IMG/VR virus record: IMGVR_UViG_3300025889_000865
Span: 1-25,439 of that record
Origin: a virus
Length of the DNA: 25,439 nucleotides
Strand: one strand, 5' to 3'
Shown here: piece after piece, positions 20,138 to 25,439 of the stretch
How positions within the stretch are numbered: position 1 is the stretch's first letter
Layout of the letters: every line of letters begins with the position of its first letter
Notes under the pieces: model-generated
Database searches by the model: none
What the model saw: only the letters and a program-made list of their open reading frames with translations
Told to the model about the DNA's origin: nothing
Made by a program: the position numbers and the translations under genes

Positions 20138-20138
20138 A

Positions 20139-20615
20139 ATGTCTGAACGAATTAGCCGTGACGGCGCGCAAGAGCGCACGCCTAGAAACCTTCAAACACG
20201 TGAGAGTTCTGCTCGTAGCATGGAATATGTTCCACCGAGCACTCTTCCTGATCCCACCCCTCAACCGGGTTGGAAGTTTCGGTGGATTGCAACTACCCTT
20301 CTGGGTGCTGCTCTTCCCCAAAATGTTTCCAGAAAGACCCGTGAAGGTTGGGAACCGGTCAAAGCATCTGACCATCCCGAGCTTATGCTCGCAGGTGACA
20401 AAAATGGGAACGTTGAACTGGGCGGTTTACTGCTGTGCAAAATGCCAGAAGAACTGGTGGATTCGCGCAACAGGTTCTACCGCAAACAGAACACGGCCCA
20501 AATGGAGTCTGTGGATAACAACTTCATGCGACAAAGTGATCCCCGGATGCCGCTGTTTAGTGAGAAGAAAACTTCCACGACCAGAGGTGTCGGGTTTGGT
20601 TCTGGTTCTAAATAA
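20139..20615 (+). CDS. Conserved head-region protein, unknown function
   Basis: The frame opens at 20091, but I choose the ATG at 20139, one base after the scaffold stop. The 158 residues begin disordered and basic (MSERISRDGAQERTPRNLQT), then GWKFRWIATTLLG, GWEPVKASDHPELMLAGDKN, LGGLLLCKMPEELVDSRNRF and an end in RMPLFSEKKTSTTRGVGFGS. The arrangement with GWEPV, GGL-LC-KMP-EL and the Gly/Ser tail is conserved in phage head modules. No role is known. Decoration or assembly factor would be a guess. Confidence 0.6.
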   Translation: MSERISRDGAQERTPRNLQTRESSARSMEYVPPSTLPDPTPQPGWKFRWIATTLLGAALPQNVSRKTREGWEPVKASDHPELMLAGDKNGNVELGGLLLCKMPEELVDSRNRFYRKQNTAQMESVDNNFMRQSDPRMPLFSEKKTSTTRGVGFGSGSK

Positions 20616-20629
20616 ATTAGGAGTTTAAA

Positions 20630-21250
20630 ATGGCTTATCCTACCGTTAGCAAGCCTTATGGCTTCAGACCGATCAATTTGATCGGTGGACAGGTATTTGC
20701 CGGTGCTACACGTAAAATGCGAATCGCCAGTGGCTACGCCACTTCAATTGGTTATGGCGATTTGCTGATTCGTGCTAGTGACGGTACTGTCGAGCGTTCA
20801 GCAGCAACTACCTCAAAGCCCACCGGCGGTTTCGCTGGCGTGTTTCTTGGTGTTGAGTACGTTAACCCCAGCACAGGTCAAGTGCAGTTCCAACAGAACT
20901 TTGTTGGCGGCACGACAGTTACGTCTGGCTATATCACGGCTTATGTCTGTGACGATCCCGATGCACTGTTCCAAGTTGCTGTAGTTTCTGGTACGACCGT
21001 TGTGACCGGTGTTCAATTCACTTCTGTTGGCAACAACGCCACAATCGTGAACAACACTGCCATTACGACTGCTGGTAACTCGCAAGTGGCACTGCTTGAT
21101 TCAACTGCTACTACTGATACTTTGACAATTCGTATTGTTGACGTAGTGCCGGACACCGCTTACGTTTCAGGCGGCAACACGCTGTATCCCGAGGTTATTG
21201 TTAAATTTAACTTCGGTATGCATGCTTATGACACTGCCGTTGGCGTCTAA
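20630..21250 (+). CDS. Putative head decoration or structural protein
   Basis: The 206-residue product is beta-rich with few charges (MAYPTVSKPYGFRPINLIGG, VFAGATRKMRIASGYATSIG, and later FAGVFLGVEYVNPSTGQVQF). Proteins with this PYGFRP start and a following ATRKMRIASGYAT segment are found next to coat proteins in environmental phages and are likely virion surface or decoration proteins. The ATG at 20630 follows TAGGAG. No enzyme motif is present. Its position between scaffold-side genes and the major capsid protein supports a structural role. Confidence 0.65.
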   Translation: MAYPTVSKPYGFRPINLIGGQVFAGATRKMRIASGYATSIGYGDLLIRASDGTVERSAATTSKPTGGFAGVFLGVEYVNPSTGQVQFQQNFVGGTTVTSGYITAYVCDDPDALFQVAVVSGTTVVTGVQFTSVGNNATIVNNTAITTAGNSQVALLDSTATTDTLTIRIVDVVPDTAYVSGGNTLYPEVIVKFNFGMHAYDTAVGV

Positions 21251-21261
21251 GGAGTTAACAA

Positions 21262-22173
21262 ATGGCTATTTCACGCGCACAACTACTTAAAGAACTCCTT
21301 CCTGGCCTAAACGCACTGTTTGGCCTTGAGTACTCCCGCTACGGCGAAGAGCACAAGGAGATTTATGAAACCGAAACTTCCGAGCGTTCGTTCGAGGAAG
21401 AAACCAAGCTGTCTGGTTTCTCTGCTGCCCCTGTTAAAAACGAGGGTGCTGCAATTGCCTATGACAATGCGCAAGAAGCTTTCACTGCCCGCTATACACA
21501 CGAGACAATCGCTCTTGGATTCTCCGTGACTGAAGAGGCCATCGAGGACAACCTCTATGATTCTCTCTCGGCTCGGTACACCAAGGCTCTTGCCCGTGCT
21601 ATGGCTTATACCAAGCAAGTTAAGGCTGCTGCTGTTCTTAACAATGGCTTCGACACCAACTATAACGGTGGTGACGGTGTGCCTTTGTTCTCTGCTTCGC
21701 ACCCCCTGGTGTCTGGCGGAACCAACAGCAACATCCCCACCACGCCTGCTGACCTGAATGAGACTTCTCTTGAGAACGCCGTTATTCAGATCGCTGCATG
21801 GACGGATGAGCGTGGCCTGTTAATTGCTGCTCGCCCCCGCAAGCTGATTATTCCTCCTGCATTGCAGTTTGTTGCCACCCGCCTCTTGGAGACTGAACTC
21901 CGCGTGTCTACGGCTGACAACGACATCAATGCACTTAAGAGTAACGGCTCGATTCCTGAGGGTTACGCAATTAACCACTTCTTGACTGACTCCGACGCGT
22001 GGTTCCTTACCACTGACGTTCCCAACGGTATGAAGCACTTTGTTCGTACCCCCATGCAGAACAGCATGGACGGAGACTTTGATACCGGCAATGTCCGATA
22101 CAAGGCTCGTGAGCGTTACAGCTTCGGTTGGTCTGATCCCCTTGGAATGTACGGTTCCCAGGGAGCTGCCTAA
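21262..22173 (+). CDS. Major capsid protein (HK97-fold, Mu gpT-like)
   Basis: The 303-residue product is the coat protein by position and motif. Segments such as EYSRYGEEHKEIYETETSER, VLNNGFDTNYNGGDGVPLFS and SASHPLVSGGT resemble Mu-type major head subunits, which have a Q/D-G-x-PLF-S-x-x-HP signature. The C-terminal part (WFLTTDVPNGMKHFVRTPMQ, FDTGNVRYKARERYSFGWSD) fits too. The upstream GGAG and start at 21262 are clear. It is followed by a strong terminator, so it is the last gene of the transcript. It forms the icosahedral shell. Confidence 0.85.
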   Translation: MAISRAQLLKELLPGLNALFGLEYSRYGEEHKEIYETETSERSFEEETKLSGFSAAPVKNEGAAIAYDNAQEAFTARYTHETIALGFSVTEEAIEDNLYDSLSARYTKALARAMAYTKQVKAAAVLNNGFDTNYNGGDGVPLFSASHPLVSGGTNSNIPTTPADLNETSLENAVIQIAAWTDERGLLIAARPRKLIIPPALQFVATRLLETELRVSTADNDINALKSNGSIPEGYAINHFLTDSDAWFLTTDVPNGMKHFVRTPMQNSMDGDFDTGNVRYKARERYSFGWSDPLGMYGSQGAA

Positions 22174-22177
22174 GATT

Positions 22178-22203
22178 GGGGGCCTTGTGCCCCCTTTCTT
22201 TTT
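22178..22203 (+). terminator. Intrinsic terminator after the major capsid gene
   Basis: GGGGGC-CTTGT-GCCCCC is a perfect six-base-pair stem followed directly by TTTCTTTTT. It starts five bases after the capsid stop and ends the head operon. Confidence 0.9.
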
Positions 22204-22231
22204 GGTGTATTTTGCTTTTATTGCCTAGGAT
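22202..22231 (+). promoter_or_regulatory. Promoter candidate behind the capsid terminator
   Basis: TTGGTG (22202-22207) and TAGGAT (22226-22231) are separated by 18 bases of A+T-rich sequence. It lies directly behind the terminator and about 80 bases before the next gene, so it could restart transcription. The match is moderate. Confidence 0.35.
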
Positions 22232-22308
22232 TTTTACTCATGCCGACTGGCCTAGCAGACTTAGTAGAGACGGTGTGAGGATGTGCTACTACACGAAAGG
22301 AGCCTAAA

Positions 22309-22827
22309 ATGGCCCAAACGACCTTTTCCGGTCCAGTTAGATCGCTTAACGGCTTTATTACTCAAGGCCCTGGTAATGTTGTCAACATTACCGCAAACAC
22401 CACCCTTACTGTTGCTGACCACGCAGGTAAAGTTATCACTGCTGGCGGCACTCTTGCTTCTAATCTGACCATTACTCTTCCTGCTATTGACACTTCTGCA
22501 GCAACCGACCCAAATACTGCAAATAATCAAGGCGCTGTCTTTACCATATTTGTTCCTACAACAGTTGCTACAAGCAGCCTTAAAATTGGCACAGACGGCA
22601 CAGACAAGTTTGTTGGTTCAATCCTGACTATTGACACTGATTCCTCAGGCGCAATGGCTGGTTTCGCTCCTGGTGCAACCAACGACTTTATTAATTTAAA
22701 TGGTGGAACCACTGGTGGCGTTGCAGGCTCGTATGTGCAAATTACAGCCCTTTCGAGCGCCAAATACATGGTTCAAGGTGTTGTTAACTGTACTGGGATT
22801 CCCGCTACACCGTTTGCTGATTCCTAA
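22309..22827 (+). CDS. Putative structural protein, beta-rich
   Basis: The 172-residue protein is rich in Thr, Ala, Gly and Val with almost no helix-forming charge. Strand-like segments run throughout, for example VVNITANTTLTVADHAGKVI, SNLTITLPAIDTSAATDPNT and VFTIFVPTTVATSSLKIGTD. This composition is typical of virion surface, fibre or head-decoration proteins. AAAGGAGCC lies before the ATG. It is the first gene after the capsid terminator. No known domain is recognised, and a tail role is not excluded. Confidence 0.6.
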   Translation: MAQTTFSGPVRSLNGFITQGPGNVVNITANTTLTVADHAGKVITAGGTLASNLTITLPAIDTSAATDPNTANNQGAVFTIFVPTTVATSSLKIGTDGTDKFVGSILTIDTDSSGAMAGFAPGATNDFINLNGGTTGGVAGSYVQITALSSAKYMVQGVVNCTGIPATPFADS

Positions 22828-22840
22828 TTAGGAGGTTCAC

Positions 22841-23434
22841 ATGGGAATGGAAACTGACGTTTGGTCAGTCACCCTTGGCTCGGATGCGGATTTCTATGTA
22901 ACCACAGTCGCCCCCACGGGGGCGGGTAGCCTTACTCTTGCGGCAACAACGCCGGGTATTAATGGTTACGGTTATAAAGTGTCCCAAACCTCTGCTTCAG
23001 GTGACAACACCAGTGTAAATTTTGTAATTACCGGCACGACAGTGGGTGGTGAGATTGTCTCTGAAACATTGGCTGGTGCTGATGGATCGGGTGGGGCGGC
23101 AACCGTTTACTCGACAAATTATTTTTCTTCCGTAACCAGTATTACAGTTAGCGCAGCAACAACTGGAAATATCACGATTGGTTACGGTGGCGATCTGGCT
23201 ATTCCCCGTGTGCGCATTAGAGATTGGTATTACATTGGAACCGGTAGCGCTGGAAGCTTAACAGTCACCAATAACGGAGAGACAGTGCCTCGGTTGAAAA
23301 TAATGACTCCCGGCGTAGCGGATGCCTATTCACTGACGCTGTCTGGTCATGGAATCCTAGTTGGGCAGTCTGCAACTGGTTATGCGGTTGTCACTACGTC
23401 CAATGTAACTTCTTACACTTTGACGCTTGGTTAA
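22841..23434 (+). CDS. Putative structural protein, Ig-like beta composition
   Basis: The 197-residue product is again rich in Thr, Gly, Ser and Val. Segments such as NTSVNFVITGTTVGGEIVSE and SSVTSITVSAATTGNITIGY look like repeated strands of an Ig- or jelly-roll-like fold. The C-terminal part ends in YAVVTTSNVTSYTLTLG. It lies 13 bases after the previous gene with TAGGAGG before the ATG. It is probably a virion protein of the same kind as its neighbour. There is no sequence similarity strong enough for me to call a duplication. Confidence 0.6.
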   Translation: MGMETDVWSVTLGSDADFYVTTVAPTGAGSLTLAATTPGINGYGYKVSQTSASGDNTSVNFVITGTTVGGEIVSETLAGADGSGGAATVYSTNYFSSVTSITVSAATTGNITIGYGGDLAIPRVRIRDWYYIGTGSAGSLTVTNNGETVPRLKIMTPGVADAYSLTLSGHGILVGQSATGYAVVTTSNVTSYTLTLG

Positions 23435-23436
23435 TC

Positions 23437-23730
23437 ATGGCTAAGTCAAAAGGCATGGGCATAAAAACTTCTGTGAAGTCGGGCAACTTTCGCCCGACCA
23501 AGCAGGGGGCTGGTATGACTGAAAAAGGCGTAAAAGCCTACAGGCGTGCTAATCCAGGCTCTAAGCTTAAGACAGCCGTTACTGAGTCCAACCCATCTGG
23601 AAAACGTGCAGCCCGGCGTAAGTCGTTCTGTGCCCGTATGGAGGGTATGAAGAAATTGGCTAAGCCAGAGACACGAAGCGATCCTAATAGCCGTGTTAAT
23701 CAGTCGTTAAAGAGATGGAGATGCGGTTAA
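23437..23730 (+). CDS. Small basic protein with KSFCARM motif
   Basis: The 97-residue product is very basic. It contains GAGMTEKGVKAYRRANPGSK, then LKTAVTESNPSGKRAARRKS, FCARMEGMKK and an end in SRVNQSLKRWRCG. The sequence GMT-x-KGV-x-x-YRR-x-NPGSKLKTAVT with KSFCARM is shared by a phage family (DUF6321-like, as I recall it). The function is unknown; DNA binding or a virion-internal role is plausible from charge. The start lies two bases after the previous stop with a weak ribosome site, suggesting coupling. Confidence 0.65.
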   Translation: MAKSKGMGIKTSVKSGNFRPTKQGAGMTEKGVKAYRRANPGSKLKTAVTESNPSGKRAARRKSFCARMEGMKKLAKPETRSDPNSRVNQSLKRWRCG

Positions 23731-23976
23731 ATGGAAATGATGTTATGGAACGTCGTCCTCAGCGCGATAGTGGGGGTCATGGTGTTTATGCTTAAGGGCA
23801 AGTTTGATGAGCTTCAGCGGATTAGTATTCTGCTGAACAAAACTCGTGAAGAGGTCGCCCGTGATCACATTACCCGCGCAGAAGTAAGGGCTGACTTAGA
23901 CAAGATCCGTGAACATTTTGACAACGGTTTTGACCGGCTTGAAGCAAAAATTGATGCCCTAGCGGCAAGGAGATAG
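23731..23976 (+). CDS. Single-pass membrane protein with coiled coil
   Basis: This 81-residue protein has one membrane segment at the N-terminus (LWNVVLSAIVGVMVFML, residues 5-21) followed by a long charged coiled coil (FDELQRISILLNKTREEVAR through DNGFDRLEAKIDALAARR). This topology is seen in small phage lysis-associated or membrane-anchoring proteins. There is no lysin beside it, so I do not call it a holin or spanin. It starts directly after the previous stop (no gap) and ends two bases before the next gene. Confidence 0.6.
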   Translation: MEMMLWNVVLSAIVGVMVFMLKGKFDELQRISILLNKTREEVARDHITRAEVRADLDKIREHFDNGFDRLEAKIDALAARR

Positions 23977-23978
23977 AA

Positions 23979-24377
23979 ATGCCTCTCAAAATAACACCTA
24001 AGACATTTGGAGCAGCTTTTAGTGCTGCACGTAAACGTGGTGACAAGACCTTTGAGTTCAAGGGTAAGAAGTACACCACCCAAACCAAAGAAGAGAAAGA
24101 CCGAGAAGTAACGCCCGAGGCAAAGAAGGTCATGGACACTATGCGTATGGATCGGGCTTCCAATATGCGGGCACAGGCTCGTAAGGCCGATGTTGAGATG
24201 GAAACCCCGGAAGAGCGCGGCGCTATGAACCTCAAAGGGTTTAAACGAGATAAAGAAGATATGTCGGGTTCTGGCGAATACTCGCCGTTCAAAAAAGGTG
24301 GCTCAGTCAAGTCTTCCGCTTCTAAGCGTGCAGATGGCATTGCGCAGCGGGGTAAGACTCGCGGAAAAATGGTTTGA
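23979..24377 (+). CDS. Small basic protein with ADGIAQRGKTRG tail
   Basis: The 132-residue product starts MPLKITPKTFGAAFSAARKR, then GDKTFEFKGKKYTTQTKEEK. The centre is a charged helix. It ends in YSPFKKGGSVKSSASKRADG followed by IAQRGKTRGKMV. The F-x-AAR-x-x-G-x-KTF-x-x-x-GK-x-Y segment and the KKGG...ADGIA-x-RGKT tail are common in environmental phage proteins of unknown function. The same ADGIA-x-RGKT peptide begins the gene at 25041. AAGGAGATAGAA lies before the ATG. Confidence 0.65.
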   Translation: MPLKITPKTFGAAFSAARKRGDKTFEFKGKKYTTQTKEEKDREVTPEAKKVMDTMRMDRASNMRAQARKADVEMETPEERGAMNLKGFKRDKEDMSGSGEYSPFKKGGSVKSSASKRADGIAQRGKTRGKMV

Positions 24378-25036
24378 TGTATTTAACAAGTAACATTCCA
24401 TACTTCAAGTGCTGGGTCAGGAAAGAATTTACTAATGCGCACCAAAATTATCATGGAGAGTACATACACGGCTTGGCGGTCGCTGTTACGACGATCCCTG
24501 ATCGGTGCCTTAGTTTCCAAATTATCTTCACAGGATGTGAGGCCGAAGGAGAGCCAAACCCTCATGGCGGGGCTATGTGGGCGCGTATGCCGATTACTGC
24601 ACTTGTGGGTGACATCCCACTTGAAGAGTGGCCTGAGCGCATGTCAACTCATTTGGCGCAGCCTTGGGACTGTAGTTCGTACAACCACGGAATTATTAAG
24701 ATCGCAAGGGCACAGCCTTCGCCGTGGTTGTGCAAGATTGACAACGAGTTTCATGTTGGAAGGTACTTGTTTACGGTTGACTACGCCGAGAGCGATGTGG
24801 CTGAAGACCCCTCCCAGCATAAACAGAGCCATGTCTTGGTGTTAACGGACGCAGGGAAATGGACGGGCAACGTAGTGGCTTTACCAAACAATCGAGTGCG
24901 AGTTACCAGTCCAGCTTATTGGCTGACGGGAGAAGGAGCGCCTGATTTTAGACCGAGCCAATGGATTCATTGTGCGGAGCAGGACGATTCGTATATGGAC
25001 CCCGAGGTGACTTTTAACAACTTGTACAAGGAGTAG
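24377..25036 (+). CDS. Conserved phage protein, unknown function
   Basis: The ATG at 24377 shares a base with the previous stop; a TTG one codon earlier is less likely. The 219 residues begin MYLTSNIPYFKCWVRKEFT, then GEYIHGLAVAVTTIPDRCLS and FQIIFTGCEAEGEPNPHGGA. Later segments include MWARMPITALVGDIPLEEWP. It looks like a compact globular protein with conserved Trp, His and Cys residues. Similar proteins are seen in marine and freshwater phages near structural genes, never with a function that I know. It may be virion-related. Confidence 0.6.
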   Translation: MYLTSNIPYFKCWVRKEFTNAHQNYHGEYIHGLAVAVTTIPDRCLSFQIIFTGCEAEGEPNPHGGAMWARMPITALVGDIPLEEWPERMSTHLAQPWDCSSYNHGIIKIARAQPSPWLCKIDNEFHVGRYLFTVDYAESDVAEDPSQHKQSHVLVLTDAGKWTGNVVALPNNRVRVTSPAYWLTGEGAPDFRPSQWIHCAEQDDSYMDPEVTFNNLYKE

Positions 25037-25040
25037 CAAA

Positions 25041-25241
25041 ATGGGATTCAGGAAAGCAGCAGACGGCATTGCTATGCGAGGCAAGACTAAAGGTGAAGCA
25101 GTTTCTATGGGCGGCAAAACTGGTATGAAGGCTGGCGGTACAGCCAAAGCCAAGATGATGTACGGCGGTGGCATGGCTAAAATGAAAGCCGGTGGCGGCG
25201 TTGGCAAAGCCAAAATGATGAAGAGTGGCGGTAAGGCTTAA
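25041..25241 (+). CDS. Gly/Lys/Met-rich repeat protein
   Basis: The 66-residue product starts MGFRKAADGIAMRGKTKGEA and then consists of short Gly/Lys/Met repeats (GMKAGGTAKAKMMYGGG, MKAGGGVGKAKMMKSGG). The near-copy KAKMM[Y/K]-x-GG occurs twice, about 22 residues apart. It is likely disordered and strongly basic, suited to binding DNA or acidic surfaces. The AAGGAGTAGCAAA before the ATG is partly the end of the previous gene. The ADGIA-x-RGKT-x-G peptide links it to the 23979 gene. Confidence 0.6.
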   Translation: MGFRKAADGIAMRGKTKGEAVSMGGKTGMKAGGTAKAKMMYGGGMAKMKAGGGVGKAKMMKSGGKA

Positions 25242-25243
25242 TC

Positions 25244-25439
25244 ATGATGCCGAGCCGTGGAATGGGGGCTATAAGGGCCTCCAAGATGCCCAATGCCAAA
25301 ACTGAAAGGCGTAAAGATGGAGACAAATTCCAAGTCTTTAAGTCTGGAGGAAGCGCTAAAACTCGCGTCAATGAAGCAGGAGTTTATACAAAGCCTTCTA
25401 TGCGCAAGCGCTTGTTTGAACAGATTAAAGCGTCAGCCA
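25244..25439 (+). CDS. Basic phage protein, partial at window edge
   Basis: This frame starts at an ATG at 25244 (a second at 25247) two bases after the previous stop and stays open to the window edge, giving 65 residues. It includes NAKTERRKDGDKFQVFKSGG and NEAGVYTKPSMRKRLFEQIK. The combination of a KSGG segment with AGVYTKPSMRKRLF is a conserved start of a phage protein family of unknown function. It is basic like its neighbours. The C-terminal part lies outside the window. Confidence 0.65.
   Translation, partial: MMPSRGMGAIRASKMPNAKTERRKDGDKFQVFKSGGSAKTRVNEAGVYTKPSMRKRLFEQIKASA

Noticed and set aside
23731-23976. Holin or spanin
   Set aside because: One membrane segment and a coiled coil do not suffice, and no endolysin is nearby in the window.

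Overview
The window looks like part of a tailed double-stranded DNA phage genome (Caudoviricetes) infecting a bacterium that uses strong Shine-Dalgarno signals. The evidence is the gene order small terminase, large terminase, portal, GroES-like protein, scaffold, coat protein on one strand, and a family A DNA polymerase with many very small overlapping genes on the other. A podovirus-like morphology is possible from the long portal and the style of the small basic proteins at the right end, but no tail gene lies in the window. No integrase, lysogeny repressor, tRNA or rRNA gene was found. The host cannot be named from this sequence alone.

Left arm, 1-13258, all genes on the minus strand, read right to left. 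The first stretch (13258 to 11534) has five small unknown genes, a noncoding zone dense in short repeats around an A+T-rich core (12056-12459), and most copies of a 21-bp palindrome. Next (11477 to 9276) is a tightly coupled run of eleven tiny genes whose starts and stops touch or overlap. Then come three phage proteins of unknown role (9231 to 7732). After these is a module of a MoxR/CobS-like AAA+ ATPase, a von Willebrand A protein with an N-terminal HExxH metallopeptidase-like part, an unknown protein and a DUF3150-like protein (6540 to 2602), preceded by an unknown 370-residue protein. The arm ends in a winged-helix regulator, a free-standing NrdR-like zinc ribbon, several small proteins including a DUF3310 member, a VRR-NUC nuclease and the exonuclease end of a DNA polymerase that runs off the window.

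Control region, 13259-13790. It separates the divergent arms. It holds two candidate leftward promoters, a leftward intrinsic terminator, several inverted repeats and one copy of the palindrome.

Right arm, 13791-25439, all genes on the plus strand. It encodes DNA packaging (small and large terminase), the portal, a small conserved protein, a GroES-like co-chaperonin, scaffold, two putative head proteins and the major capsid protein. It is closed by an intrinsic terminator at 22178-22203. A second block follows with two beta-rich, Thr/Gly-rich putative structural proteins, a one-pass membrane protein and several small basic proteins, two of which share an ADGIA-x-RGKT peptide.

The most unusual signals are the 9-3-9 palindrome family (five identical-arm copies plus one with compensated changes), the repeat-rich A+T zone that could be a replication origin, and the AAA+/VWA/DUF3150 module. 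Family names are given from recognition of motifs, without database searches.
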